64,000 nucleotides of DNA from Luteococcus sp052116585 (lineage in GTDB: Bacteria; Actinomycetota; Actinomycetes; Propionibacteriales; Propionibacteriaceae), in the NCBI RefSeq assembly GCF_052116585.1, contig NZ_JBQKKT010000017.1:1-64000 (forward strand), given 5' to 3'. The translations under genes were made by a program, and so were the position numbers. Below, in pieces: positions 52,929 through 62,212 of this stretch (its first letter is position 1; each line of letters begins with the position of its first letter). The notes beneath the pieces are model-generated. The model was given only the letters and a program-made list of their open reading frames with translations, was not told the DNA's origin and did no database searches.

Positions 52929-53594
52929 ATGGCCATGCGCATCACACCCTCCATCCTGAACGCCGACCTGTCGAACCTGGGCGGCGAGATCGCCCGCATC
53001 CCCAGCGCGGATGCCGTTCACCTGGACGTGATGGACAACCACTTCGTCCCCAACCTCACCCTGGGGCTCCCGGTGGTGGAGAGCATCCGCAAGCAGACCG
53101 ACCAGTTCCTGGACATCCACCTGATGATTGCCGATGCGGACCGCTGGGCACCGGCCTATGCCGAAGCAGGCGCCGAGAGCGTCACCTTCCACGTCGAGGC
53201 GTCGAATGCCCCGATCCGTCTGGCACGCGAGATCCGGGCACTCGGAGCGCGGGCGTCGATGGCGCTCAAGCCGGCCACCCCGATCGAGCCCTATGCGGAC
53301 ATGCTCACGGAACTGGACATGGTGCTGCTGATGACGGTGGAGCCGGGCTTCGGTGGCCAGAAGTTCCTGGACCTGGTGCTGCCCAAGATCCGTCGAACCC
53401 GTGAACTGGTGAAGCGGACCGGGCAGGACATCTGGGTGCAGGTGGACGGCGGAGTGTCGCTGGAGACCATCGAGCGGTGCGCCGAGGCGGGTGCGGACAC
53501 CTTCGTCGCCGGATCGGCCGTCTACCGTGCCGATGATCCGGACGTGATGGTCAATGATCTGCGCACCCGGGCCGTCGCGGCCTGCCAGCACTGA
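52929..53594 (+). CDS. rpe: Ribulose-phosphate 3-epimerase
   Basis: A 221-residue TIM-barrel enzyme of the pentose-phosphate pathway. Family segments are ITPSILNADLSNLGGEI (with the conserved Ser), AVHLDVMDNHFVPNLTLG (His and Asp metal ligands), LDIHLMI, LLMTVEPGFGGQKF and WVQVDGGVSLETI. All metal ligands and the Gly-rich phosphate site are present. The ATG at 52929 is favoured over ATG 52935 because TAGGCT lies 7 nt upstream. Confidence 0.96.
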   Translation: MAMRITPSILNADLSNLGGEIARIPSADAVHLDVMDNHFVPNLTLGLPVVESIRKQTDQFLDIHLMIADADRWAPAYAEAGAESVTFHVEASNAPIRLAREIRALGARASMALKPATPIEPYADMLTELDMVLLMTVEPGFGGQKFLDLVLPKIRRTRELVKRTGQDIWVQVDGGVSLETIERCAEAGADTFVAGSAVYRADDPDVMVNDLRTRAVAACQH

Positions 53595-53617
53595 CCGGCA
53601 CGGAAGGTCTGCTCGGT

Positions 53618-53977
53618 ATGGGAAGTGGTGTGATGCTGGCGAGCGTGATGCTCGTCCTGGGCACCCTGCTGTGGGTGATGTCCTGGCAGGGGAGCAGCCG
53701 TCGAGTAAGTCCGAATTCGTTGCTGGGCATCCGCACGCCCCGTACCCAGCGTTCGCAGGAGGCGTGGCACGCGGGTCAGGAGGCGGCCTCCCGCTGGTTG
53801 GGGCGCGCATCAGCCGTGATGATGGTGGGTGGTCTCGTGCTGCTGGCCATGGTGGTCTCCGGTGCCACCCCGGTGGGGGTCAACATCGTCGCCCTGCCCC
53901 TGTTCGGGCTGGTCGCGTGGTGCTTCGTGCGGGCCGTTCAGTCGGCCGACGAGGCCGCGGGCAAGCAGACGGACTGA
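53618..53977 (+). CDS. SdpI-family membrane protein
   Basis: A 119-residue protein with three predicted membrane helices (about 4-24, 62-84 and 87-107). The loop after the first helix reads VSPNSLLGIRTPRTQRSQEA WHAGQ, resembling the conserved RNxxxGIRTPxTxxSxxAW signature of SdpI/YhfL-like proteins. SdpI in Bacillus gives immunity to a peptide toxin; most homologues are uncharacterised. It lies 23 bp after rpe and is convergent with the PAC2 gene. ATG 53618 or ATG 53633 could be the start. Confidence 0.78.
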   Translation: MGSGVMLASVMLVLGTLLWVMSWQGSSRRVSPNSLLGIRTPRTQRSQEAWHAGQEAASRWLGRASAVMMVGGLVLLAMVVSGATPVGVNIVALPLFGLVAWCFVRAVQSADEAAGKQTD

Positions 53978-53990
53978 ACGCCGCCCCGGC

Positions 53991-54827
53991 TCAGTTGCCC
54001 TGGTCCCGGCGGCGCAGGTAGCGCTGGAATTCCGCGGCGATGGAATCTCCCGTGGCGGCCGGCAGGTCCTCCTCGTCCTGGGCTGCCTCCAGACGGGAGA
54101 TGTATTCGGCGATGTCCGGATCCTCGCTGGCCAGCTCGTTGACGCCGCGCTCCCAGGCCTGCGCCAGTTCCGGCAGGTCGCCCAGCTCCAGCGGAGCTTC
54201 CAGCAGGTCCTCGATCCGCACCAGCAGCGCCAGGGTGGCCTTGGGATTGGGCGGGTCCGATACATAGTGGGGCACCTGGGCCCACAGGGAGACCACTGGC
54301 ATGCCGGCGGCAAGCGCCGCCTCGGCCACCACTCCGACGATGCCGGTGGGGCCTTCGTAGTTGGAGGGCTCCAGGCCAAGCTTGGCGGCGAGCTCCGGGT
54401 CATTGGACGTTCCGCTCACGGGCAGGGGACGCGAGTGGGGTGAATCGGTGAGCATGGCGCCGAGCACCACGACGAGTTCTGGGCGCACACTGCGCAGGGC
54501 GGAGACCAGGGCGGCGCTGAACGAGCGCCACCGCAGATTGGGCTCGGGGCCGCTGACCAGCACCACGTCGCGTTCCGGGAGCTCGGCGACGGCGATCTGC
54601 ACGCAGGGCCACTCGATCTCCCGTCGCTCCTCACCCGTGCCACTCACGCGCGGACGGTTCATCTGGAAGTCGTAGTAGTCCTCGCCGTCGATCTCGAAGA
54701 TCACGTCGGCCTCGTAGGTGAGACCCAGATGGTCCACCACATTCGTCGCGGCGTCGGAGGCATCGTTCCAGCCCTCGAAGGCCATCACGACCACGGGGTG
54801 GCGCAGGTGCGAGAGGGATTCAGCCAT
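53991..54827 (-). CDS. PAC2-family protein
   Basis: A 278-residue protein of the proteasome-assembly-chaperone-2-like family, widespread in actinobacteria. PVVVMAFEGWNDASDAATNV begins the fold and LVSGPEPNLRWRSF, GPTGIVGVVAEAALAAGMPV and WAQVPHYVSDPPNPKATLAL are conserved. Its bacterial function is unknown, and it occurs also in lineages without a proteasome. The last 40 residues are a charged helix. ATG 54827 has TAGTCT 7 nt upstream on the minus strand; the frame continues to 54986 but those residues are not part of the family. Confidence 0.87.
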   Translation of the reverse strand: MAESLSHLRHPVVVMAFEGWNDASDAATNVVDHLGLTYEADVIFEIDGEDYYDFQMNRPRVSGTGEERREIEWPCVQIAVAELPERDVVLVSGPEPNLRWRSFSAALVSALRSVRPELVVVLGAMLTDSPHSRPLPVSGTSNDPELAAKLGLEPSNYEGPTGIVGVVAEAALAAGMPVVSLWAQVPHYVSDPPNPKATLALLVRIEDLLEAPLELGDLPELAQAWERGVNELASEDPDIAEYISRLEAAQDEEDLPAATGDSIAAEFQRYLRRRDQGN

Positions 54828-54834
54828 GCGCACC

Positions 54835-54840
54835 AGACTA
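54835..54840 (-). promoter_or_regulatory. -10 box TAGTCT for the PAC2 gene
   Basis: Minus-strand TAGTCT, 7 nt before ATG 54827. Confidence 0.5.
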
Positions 54841-54993
54841 GTCCGTCCCGCATCCACGGTCCGGATTGCGCGTTCCATCGATGGCGGCTCGTCCATCGCA
54901 GTCTGGCGTGCGATGCTCGAATGCTTCAGAGGGTCCAGCCGTTCAGACGAGTCCACCCACCGTCTGGGGAGCGTGAGCTTGCTCACAGCCCCG

Positions 54994-54999
54994 TAGGGT
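54994..54999 (+). promoter_or_regulatory. -10 box TAGGGT for leaderless metH
   Basis: TAGGGT, 7 nt before ATG 55007. The box overlaps an in-frame GTG at 54998 and thereby rules it out as the start. No room remains for a cobalamin riboswitch. Confidence 0.55.
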
Positions 55000-55006
55000 G
55001 GAGACC

Positions 55007-58000
55007 ATGACTTCTTCTCTTCGTGACCTGTTGACCCGCCGAGTTCTCGTGGCCGACGGAGCGATGGGCACGATGCTGCAGGCAGTTGACCTCTCGCTCG
55101 ACGACTTCGAGAACCTCGAGGGCTGCAATGAGGTGCTCTCGGTGACCCGGCCCGACGTGATCGAGGAGATCCACCGTTCCTACCTGGCCGCGGGGGCGGA
55201 CCTGGTGGAGACCAACACCTTCGGTACCAATCTGGCCGCGCTGGGGGAGTACGGCATCGCCGATCGCATCGAGGAACTGGCCGAGGCCAGTGCTCGGATC
55301 GCTCGTCGGGTGGCCGACGAGTTCAGCACCGTGGACAAGCCGCGTTTCGTGCTGGGCTCGATGGGTCCCGGCACCAAGCTGCCCACCCTGGGCCACATCA
55401 CCTTCGCCGCCATCCGCGACGCCTACCAGCGTCAGGTGGAGGCGATGATCGCCGGCGGTATCGACGCCGTCCAGATCGAGACCTGTCAGGACCTGCTGCA
55501 GGCCAAGGCGGCCATCATCGCCACCAAGCGAGCCCGCGCCGCGGCCGGGGTTGACCTGCCGATCCTGGTCAACATCACCGTCGAGACCACCGGCACCATG
55601 CTGCTGGGCAGTGAGATCGGCGCGGCGCTGACCGCCATCGAGCCGTTGGGCGTCGACGTGATCGGGTTGAACTGTGCCACGGGTCCGGCGGAGATGAGCG
55701 AGCACCTGCGCCATCTGGCCAAGTTCTGCTCGGTGGGGGTGGGGTGCATGCCCAATGCCGGTCTGCCGGTGCTGGGCCCCGACGGTGCCAGCTACCCGCT
55801 GGACGCGGAAGGCCTGGCCACCGCACTGGACCGCTTCACGCAGGACTACGGCCTCAGCGTGGTGGGCGGCTGTTGCGGCACCACGCCCGAGCACATCCGA
55901 CTGCTGAACGAGACGGTCGGGGGGCGGGAGGTGGCGCCACGGTCACCGGAGCACGTGAATGCCACCAGCTCGCTCTACAGCGAGGTGCCCTTTGCCCAGG
56001 ACGCCAGCTACCTGAGCATCGGTGAGCGCACGAATGCGAATGGGTCCAAGGCCTTCCGCGAGGCGATGCTGGCCGGCAAGATCGACGAGTGCGTCGAGAT
56101 CGCGAAGGCGCAGATCCGCGACGGTGCGCACCTGCTGGACCTCTGCACTGACTACGTGGGGCGCGACGGCGCGGCGGACATGCGTGAGCTGGCCAGCCGA
56201 TTCACCACCGCGGTCACCCTGCCGATCATGCTCGACTCCACCGAGCCGGAGGTGATCGAGGCCGGTCTGGAGACGCTCGCGGGGCGCTGTGTCATCAACT
56301 CGGTGAACTTCGAGGACGGCGACGGGCCCACCAGCCGCTATGCCCGCGTGATGCCATTGGTGCGGGAGCACGGCGCCGCCGTGGTGGCGCTGACCATCGA
56401 CGAGGAGGGGCAGGCGCGCACGGCCGAGTGGAAGGTGCGCGTCGCGAGCCGTCTGATCGAGGACCTCACCCAGAACTGGGGCATGGAGGTGGGCGACATC
56501 CTCGTCGACTGCCTGACCTTCCCGATCGCCACCGGTCAGGAGGAGACCCGGCGCGATGGCATCGAGACCATCGAGGCGATCCGCGAGCTGAAGCGGCGCT
56601 ACCCGGGGGTTCGCACGACGCTCGGTGTCAGCAACATCTCCTTCGGACTCAACCCGGCGGCCCGGATCGTGCTCAACTCGGTCTTCCTGCACGAGTGCGT
56701 CCAGGCCGGGCTCGATTCCGCCATCGTGCACTCGGCCAAGATCGTCCCGATGGACCGCATCCCCGACGAGCAGCGGCAGGTGGCGCTGGACCTGGTGTAC
56801 GACCGTCGTCGGCCGGCCACCGAGACGGAGGCGGCCTACGACCCGCTGCAGAGGTTCCTGCAGCTCTTCGAGGGCGTCAAGGCGGCAGACATGCGGGCCA
56901 GTCGCGCCGCAGAACTGGCGGCCCTGCCGCTCGCGGAGCGCCTGCAGCGCCGCATCATCGACGGCGAGGCCAAGGGTCTGGAGGCGGACCTGGACGAGGC
57001 GATGCAGACCAAGCCGGCGCTGGACATCATCAACGATGACCTGCTGGCGGGCATGAAGGTGGTCGGTGACCTGTTCGGCTCCGGCCAGATGCAGCTGCCC
57101 TTCGTGCTGCAGTCGGCCGAGACCATGAAGGCGGCTGTGGCCTACCTGGAACCGCACATGGAGGTCACCGACGACACGGCGGGCAAGGGCACCATCGTGC
57201 TGGCCACCGTGAAGGGCGACGTGCACGACATCGGCAAGAACCTGGTGGACATCATCGTCAGCAACAACGGCTACCAGGTGGTGAACCTGGGCATCAAGCA
57301 GCCGATCAGTGCGATCGTCGAGGCGGCGGAGGCCAACCATGCCGATGCCATCGGCATGAGCGGTCTGCTGGTTAAGTCGACGATGGTGATGAAGGACAAT
57401 CTGGCGGAACTGGATGCCCAGGGCTTGGGCACCAAGTATCCGGTGCTGCTGGGAGGTGCGGCCCTGACCCGAGCCTTCGTGGAGCACGACCTGAACGAGA
57501 ACTTCTCCGGTGAGGTGCGCTATGCCAAGGACGCCTTCGAGGGGCTGGCCCTGATGGATGCCGTTATGGCGGTCAAGCGCGGCGAGCCGGGGGCAGCCTT
57601 GCCGGCCATCAAGCCCCGACGCATCCCCAAGGGTCCCAGCGTGGAGATCGCGGAGCCCGAGCTGGGCGTGCGCAGTGACGTGGCCCGTCCGACGCCCGAG
57701 GGTGGGGTGGATGTGCCCATCCCGCCGTTCTGGGGCACGCGGGTGGTCAAGGGCATCCAGCTGGCGGAGGTCACCGAGTGGCTCGACGAGCGGGCCACCT
57801 TCCTGGGGCAGTGGGGGCTCAAGCCGGGCCGTGGCGAAGGCGGTGCCTCCTACGAGGAACTGGTGGAGACCGAGGCCCGTCCTCGACTCCGGATGTGGCT
57901 GGACCGGGTCAAGACCGACGCCCTTGCCGAGTTCGCCGTGGTGCACGGCTACTTCCCGTGCTATTCGGTGGACGAGACCCTCGTCGTGGTGGATCCGCAG

Positions 58001-58522
58001 GACCATGCCCGTGAGGTGACGCGCTTCACCTTCCCGCGCCAGCGTCGCGACCGTCGCTTGTGTCTGGCGGACTTCTTCCGTGACAAGGAGGAGTTCGACG
58101 CGCACGGCCCCGACGTGTTGCCCATGCAGCTGGTGACGATGGGATCGGCCGTGGCACGCGAGACAGCCAAGCTCTTCGAGGCCAATTCCTACCGCGACTA
58201 CCTGGAACTGCACGGCCTCAGCGTCCAGCTGACCGAGGCCCTGGCAGAGATGTGGCACGCCCGAACCCGTGAGGAGCTCGGCTATGCCGCGACGAACTCC
58301 GACATCGACAAGGCCATCCAGAAGCAGGACTACCGGGGTTCGCGCTATTCCTTCGGCTACCCGGCCTGCCCGGACCTGGAGGACCGCGCAAAGCTGGTGG
58401 AGCTGTTGGAGCCCTGGCGCATCGGCGTGGAGCTGAGCGAGGAGCTGCAGCTGCACCCCGAGCAGTCGACGGATGCGATCGTGGTGCACCATCCGGAGGC
58501 CAAGTACTTCAACGCGAAGTGA
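55007..58522 (+). CDS. metH: Cobalamin-dependent methionine synthase
   Basis: A 1171-residue, four-module enzyme. Homocysteine-binding barrel (about 1-315): VADGAMGTMLQ, and the zinc cysteines in GLNCATG and GGCCGTTPEH. Methyltetrahydrofolate barrel (about 330-600): SIGERTNANGSKAFREA. Cobalamin module (about 660-880): GDVHDIGKNLV with the Co-ligating histidine at residue 740, then GMSGLLVKST. SAM-reactivation module (about 900-1170): a DETLVVVDP region, RRLCLADFF and the SAM loop RGSRYSFGYPACPDLEDRAK. All modules are present. It converts homocysteine to methionine for MetK. The ATG at 55007 is chosen because TAGGGT is 7 nt upstream. Confidence 0.96.
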   Translation: MTSSLRDLLTRRVLVADGAMGTMLQAVDLSLDDFENLEGCNEVLSVTRPDVIEEIHRSYLAAGADLVETNTFGTNLAALGEYGIADRIEELAEASARIARRVADEFSTVDKPRFVLGSMGPGTKLPTLGHITFAAIRDAYQRQVEAMIAGGIDAVQIETCQDLLQAKAAIIATKRARAAAGVDLPILVNITVETTGTMLLGSEIGAALTAIEPLGVDVIGLNCATGPAEMSEHLRHLAKFCSVGVGCMPNAGLPVLGPDGASYPLDAEGLATALDRFTQDYGLSVVGGCCGTTPEHIRLLNETVGGREVAPRSPEHVNATSSLYSEVPFAQDASYLSIGERTNANGSKAFREAMLAGKIDECVEIAKAQIRDGAHLLDLCTDYVGRDGAADMRELASRFTTAVTLPIMLDSTEPEVIEAGLETLAGRCVINSVNFEDGDGPTSRYARVMPLVREHGAAVVALTIDEEGQARTAEWKVRVASRLIEDLTQNWGMEVGDILVDCLTFPIATGQEETRRDGIETIEAIRELKRRYPGVRTTLGVSNISFGLNPAARIVLNSVFLHECVQAGLDSAIVHSAKIVPMDRIPDEQRQVALDLVYDRRRPATETEAAYDPLQRFLQLFEGVKAADMRASRAAELAALPLAERLQRRIIDGEAKGLEADLDEAMQTKPALDIINDDLLAGMKVVGDLFGSGQMQLPFVLQSAETMKAAVAYLEPHMEVTDDTAGKGTIVLATVKGDVHDIGKNLVDIIVSNNGYQVVNLGIKQPISAIVEAAEANHADAIGMSGLLVKSTMVMKDNLAELDAQGLGTKYPVLLGGAALTRAFVEHDLNENFSGEVRYAKDAFEGLALMDAVMAVKRGEPGAALPAIKPRRIPKGPSVEIAEPELGVRSDVARPTPEGGVDVPIPPFWGTRVVKGIQLAEVTEWLDERATFLGQWGLKPGRGEGGASYEELVETEARPRLRMWLDRVKTDALAEFAVVHGYFPCYSVDETLVVVDPQDHAREVTRFTFPRQRRDRRLCLADFFRDKEEFDAHGPDVLPMQLVTMGSAVARETAKLFEANSYRDYLELHGLSVQLTEALAEMWHARTREELGYAATNSDIDKAIQKQDYRGSRYSFGYPACPDLEDRAKLVELLEPWRIGVELSEELQLHPEQSTDAIVVHHPEAKYFNAK

Positions 58523-58557
58523 TGGTTTCCACGTTCCCCGAGCCCGTCGAGGAGCCA

Positions 58558-58563
58558 TAGGCT
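58558..58563 (+). promoter_or_regulatory. -10 box TAGGCT for the YbhB-like gene
   Basis: TAGGCT, 6 nt before ATG 58570. Confidence 0.55.
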
Positions 58564-58569
58564 GGCGGC

Positions 58570-59043
58570 ATGTTCACGCTGACCAGCCCGGCCTTCCGCG
58601 ATGGCGAACCGATCCCGAAGCTGCACCTGGGTCCGGGGCATGGCCGCGACGTCTCGCCGGCGCTCTACTGGAGTGGGGAGCCGGCGGGCACCAAGGCCTT
58701 CGCCCTGACGCTCACCGACGAGGACGCCCCCGGCTACCAGCACTGGCTGGTGGTGCTGCCCGGCGTCGTGGACCAGACCCCGGAGGGCGCCCTGCCCCCG
58801 GGATCCGTGGAGGGCAAGGGCACCCGCGCCCAGGGCTATGAGGGGCCCTGCCCGCCGTCGGGGCTGCACCACTACGGCTTCACCCTCGCCGCGCTCGACG
58901 AGTTCCCCCAACTGCGCCCGGGCTTCAGCGTCGACGCGTTGACCGACGCCATCGCCGGCCACGTGCTGGCCAGCGCCACCCTGGGTGGCACCTACCAGCC
59001 GCGGCTCGGCGTCAAGGGCCTGGTGCGCAAGCTGCGCCGCTGA
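58570..59043 (+). CDS. YbhB/YbcL family (PEBP-like) protein
   Basis: A 157-residue phosphatidylethanolamine-binding-protein-like fold. FTLTSPAFRDGEPIPKLHL is its typical start, and SPALYWSGEPAGTKAFALTL, DEDAPGYQHWLVV and YEGPCPPSGLHHYGFTLAAL carry the conserved DPDAP-like and GPCPP-HHY pocket. The family's bacterial function is unclear; it is often called a Raf-kinase-inhibitor-like protein. The last 20 residues are basic. It is convergent with the S49 peptidase (3 bp gap). Confidence 0.9.
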   Translation: MFTLTSPAFRDGEPIPKLHLGPGHGRDVSPALYWSGEPAGTKAFALTLTDEDAPGYQHWLVVLPGVVDQTPEGALPPGSVEGKGTRAQGYEGPCPPSGLHHYGFTLAALDEFPQLRPGFSVDALTDAIAGHVLASATLGGTYQPRLGVKGLVRKLRR

Positions 59044-59046
59044 CGG

Positions 59047-60324
59047 TCAGCGGCCGCAGAACTGTGTCGTCGGGCCGTTCCACGCCAGCACCTGCGGGGA
59101 GCCCGTGCAGATGACGCTGGTGACTCGCACCGGCTGCCCCTTCTCGGCCGTCGCCGCCGGGGCCTGACCGTAGATCCGGGCCTCGGCACCCAGCAGGGTG
59201 TCCAGGAAGCCGGGGGGTGTCGCGGCCTCCAGCTTGGTGTCCTCCGGGTCAAGGCCGTTCATCGTGGCCGCCTCACGGTAGGCCTGGTCCCGGTTCATCA
59301 CGTCGTCGACCAGCTTCTTCTCCTTGGCGGTCTGCGGATCGAAGATGTGGGCACCCAGGTCATTGCGAATCGTCGCCTCGGGGATGTTGCGGTACTTGCT
59401 CACCCAGCCCACGAAACCGGCGTACTCCTTGGCCAGCCCGTCGGTCCAGACCTTGCGCTCCTCCGGGGTCATGGCGCGGTAGGGGTTGCCGAAGTCCTTG
59501 CCCTTGCCCTGCGTGATGTACTCCGCCGTGATGCCACCCTCGGTGGTGACCCCGCCGCCGAGCAGGCCGCCGTCGATGGCCTTGACGTCCTTGTACTGCT
59601 CGAAGGGGCCGGAGATGACGCCAATGGAGCCGATCAGGGTGCCGTGGTCTGCGACGATCTTGTCGGCCGGCGCCATGGCGAACATGCCACCGGAGGCGCT
59701 CATGCCCTCCACGACGGCCAGCACCTTCTTGCCGGTGCGCTCCTGGTAACGCTCGACCGCCTCACCGATCGCCCGAGAGCCGTTGATGGTGCCGCCTGGG
59801 GTGTCCATCCGCAGCACCAGGCCGTCCGTGTCATCCTTGCCGATCTTGTCGATGGTGTCGGCCACCTCGTAGCCATAGGTGGCGGCGGTCAGCCCCATGC
59901 CCTGGTCGCCTCCGGCCATGATGGCGCCGCGCACGTCGATCGCGCGCAGCGTCTTGCTGGCGTCGGCCTTGCCCCAGACCGTCTCATAGCTGGTGGTCTG
60001 GGCGCTGGGGGTGCTCAGCTCCGAGAGACCCGAGGTGGCCGCCGCCAGGATGGCGCCGGTGATCATGCTGCCGACGATCGACAGGCCCAGCAGCACACCG
60101 CCAGCGCCGAGCGCACCTCCGGCGCCCAGGCCGAGCCCCTTGCGGAACCAGCCGTCCGGCTTCTGCGGAACCACATAGCTGGGCGGCAGCGGCCGCGGCG
60201 CGGGACCCTGCGCCGTGGCGCCACCGTGCTGGGGCTGAGACTCGTGCTGGGGCTGGGGAGCGGGGAAGTCCAACGGCTCCGACGGATTCTGGCCGCCGGG
60301 CTGCTCCGGGTTCTCGTGGCTCAT
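59047..60324 (-). CDS. sppA: S49-family signal peptide peptidase (SppA-like)
   Basis: A 425-residue membrane peptidase. The first 60 residues are a Pro/Gln-rich cytoplasmic tail, then one long hydrophobic region (about 64-97) anchors it. The ClpP-like S49 domain contains VLRMDTPGGTINGSRAI, the nucleophile segment VEGMSASGGMFAMA and GTLIGSIGVISGPFEQY; YITQGKGKDFGNPYRAM is the region of the general-base lysine. Two C-terminal cysteines (VICTGS, FCGR) may form a disulfide. It degrades cleaved signal peptides. RBS AAGGGA precedes ATG 60324. Confidence 0.87.
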   Translation of the reverse strand: MSHENPEQPGGQNPSEPLDFPAPQPQHESQPQHGGATAQGPAPRPLPPSYVVPQKPDGWFRKGLGLGAGGALGAGGVLLGLSIVGSMITGAILAAATSGLSELSTPSAQTTSYETVWGKADASKTLRAIDVRGAIMAGGDQGMGLTAATYGYEVADTIDKIGKDDTDGLVLRMDTPGGTINGSRAIGEAVERYQERTGKKVLAVVEGMSASGGMFAMAPADKIVADHGTLIGSIGVISGPFEQYKDVKAIDGGLLGGGVTTEGGITAEYITQGKGKDFGNPYRAMTPEERKVWTDGLAKEYAGFVGWVSKYRNIPEATIRNDLGAHIFDPQTAKEKKLVDDVMNRDQAYREAATMNGLDPEDTKLEAATPPGFLDTLLGAEARIYGQAPAATAEKGQPVRVTSVICTGSPQVLAWNGPTTQFCGR

Positions 60325-60498
60325 GGACGGGTCCCTTCTGTGGTGATCCTGGGGAAGTGTGGTGCATCCATCCTTGCAGTTGCGCGTGTCGCGGTCCCGA
60401 GTCTTTGGTAGGTCATCGACCCGTCGGATGGTCCACCCGGCGACGGAAGGGCTGCCCGGCGGGAATTGTCGTGGCGCTCTGGAAGAATGGCCCGCATC

Positions 60499-62211
60499 AT
60501 GAACAAGACTTCCTACACCGCCGCGCGGCCCGCAGCCGTCCTCTGGGACTTCGACAGCACGATCGTGGACACCGAGCCCATCTGGACCGAGTGTGAGGTG
60601 GCCACCATGGCGCACTTCGGCGGCGAGTGGAGCCCAGAGGACTCGGCGGCCATGGTGGGCCAGTCGGTGTGGGCCCTCTCGGCCACCTTCGCGGAGCGTC
60701 TGGGCGGCCGGGTGACCACCGAGCAGGTGGTGGCCGTGCTGCAGGCCAAGGCCGTGGAGGCCATGACGACGCAGGGCGCCAAGCTCTTCCTGCCGGGGGC
60801 TCGTGAACTCGTCGACGAGATGCACCAGCAGGGGGTGCGGATGGCGCTGGTCAGTTCCACCCCGCGGCACATCCTGGACGCGGTCCTGGCCACCCTGCCG
60901 CCGCTGGGCTTCGAGGTGGTGGTGGGAGGCGACGAGGTCAGCGCCAACAAGCCCGATCCGGAGCCCTACCGCCGGGCGGCGGAGCTGCTGGACGTCGACG
61001 TCACCAAGTGCCTCGTGATCGAGGACTCCGCCACCGGGGCGGAGTCGGCAAATGCGGCCGGCGCCGTGGTCGTCGTCGTGCCCGCGATGGCTGCGGTCCC
61101 GGGCGCCCGGCGCCGGGTGGTGATCGACAGTCTGCAGGACGTGACCACCGCCCAGCTCTTCCAGCTCTACCGCCGCTGCATCGGGCAGCCCGCCAAGCTG
61201 GTGGCGCCGCCGCCACCCGTCAGCGAGAACCTCTCGGGAGTGCACCGCGGGCCCCTGCAGGCCGGCGAGCGGGTGACCCTGACCGATCCGAAGGGTCGTC
61301 GGCACTCCGTCCTGCTGACTCCGGGCAAGAGCTTCCATTCCACCAAGGGCGGGATCCGGCACGAGGAGATGATCGGCCAGCCCGAGGGCATCACGGTCAC
61401 AGCCGGGAACACCACATTCACCGTGCTGCGGCCGCTGATGAATGACTACATGGTGGCCATGCCCCGCGAGGCGGCCGTCATCTATCCCAAGGATGCCGCG
61501 CAAATCCTGATGTGGGGAGACATCTTCCCCGGTGCCCGCGTGCTGGAGGCCGGGGTGGGTTCCGGCGCCTTGAGCATCGCGATGCTGCGGGCGATCGGCC
61601 CCCACGGCACCCTGAACTCCTACGAGCGGCGTGAGGAGTTCGCCCAGGTGGCGCGCACCAATGTGGAGACCTTCCTGGGGCAGCCGCATCCGGGCTGGAA
61701 CCTGACGGTGGGTGACCTGGTGGAATCCATCCGTGACGAACCCGTCGACCGTGCGGTGCTGGACATGCTGGCACCGTGGGAGTGCATCGACGCGGTCTCC
61801 GCGGTCATCGTGCCCGGCGGCGTGCTCACCTGCTACGTCGCCACGGCAACCCAGCTGGGCCGTGTGGCGGACACCTTGCGCACCCACGGCGGTTGGACGG
61901 AACCGCAGGCCACCGAGACCACCACCCGGGACTGGCATGCCGAGGGCCTGGCCATCCGTCCCGGCCATGGCAGCACCGGACACACCGGCTTCCTGGTGCA
62001 CAGCCGTCGCCTAGCGCCCGGCGTCGAGGCGCCCATGCGCAAGCGGCGGCCCGCTCCCGGTGCCTATGGGCCCGACTACCACGGACCGCGGCCCAAGAAT
62101 GTGCCGATGACCAACCAGGAGGTTCCGGACAACGGCATGCCCGAGCGGCAGGGTCGCGCCCCGCGCACCCGAGACGATGCCGAGCAGGATTTGCCGCTGG
62201 ACGGAGAGTGA
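60499..62211 (+). CDS. HAD phosphatase fused to tRNA m1A58 methyltransferase TrmI
   Basis: A single open frame of 570 residues joining two enzymes. Residues 1-225 are a HAD phosphatase of the beta-phosphoglucomutase type: D17-F-D19-S-T in VLWDFDSTIVDTEP, then LVSSTPRHIL and NKPDPEPYRRAAELL with VIEDSATGAES. Residues about 245-530 are TrmI: GPLQAGERVTLTDPKGRRH, then VIYPKDAAQILMWGDIFPGA and the SAM motif VLEAGVGSGALSIAML (about 348). The last 50 residues are a basic Pro-rich tail. There is no stop between the parts, and the roughly 20-residue Pro-rich linker (LVAPPPPVSENL) reads cleanly. In other actinobacteria these are separate, adjacent genes. Starts at 60487 or 60499 are possible. It lies one base before arc. 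Confidence 0.85.
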   Translation: MNKTSYTAARPAAVLWDFDSTIVDTEPIWTECEVATMAHFGGEWSPEDSAAMVGQSVWALSATFAERLGGRVTTEQVVAVLQAKAVEAMTTQGAKLFLPGARELVDEMHQQGVRMALVSSTPRHILDAVLATLPPLGFEVVVGGDEVSANKPDPEPYRRAAELLDVDVTKCLVIEDSATGAESANAAGAVVVVVPAMAAVPGARRRVVIDSLQDVTTAQLFQLYRRCIGQPAKLVAPPPPVSENLSGVHRGPLQAGERVTLTDPKGRRHSVLLTPGKSFHSTKGGIRHEEMIGQPEGITVTAGNTTFTVLRPLMNDYMVAMPREAAVIYPKDAAQILMWGDIFPGARVLEAGVGSGALSIAMLRAIGPHGTLNSYERREEFAQVARTNVETFLGQPHPGWNLTVGDLVESIRDEPVDRAVLDMLAPWECIDAVSAVIVPGGVLTCYVATATQLGRVADTLRTHGGWTEPQATETTTRDWHAEGLAIRPGHGSTGHTGFLVHSRRLAPGVEAPMRKRRPAPGAYGPDYHGPRPKNVPMTNQEVPDNGMPERQGRAPRTRDDAEQDLPLDGE

Positions 62212-62212
62212 C

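Noticed and set aside
54828..55006. Cobalamin riboswitch before metH
   Set aside because: The -10 box is 7 nt before the metH ATG, leaving no leader RNA. No B12-box-like sequence is visible.
61150..61260. Frameshift or missed stop between the HAD and TrmI parts
   Set aside because: The linker reads through in one frame with normal codon use and no overlapping alternative frame carries on either domain, so a true fusion is the simpler reading. An assembly error cannot be fully excluded.
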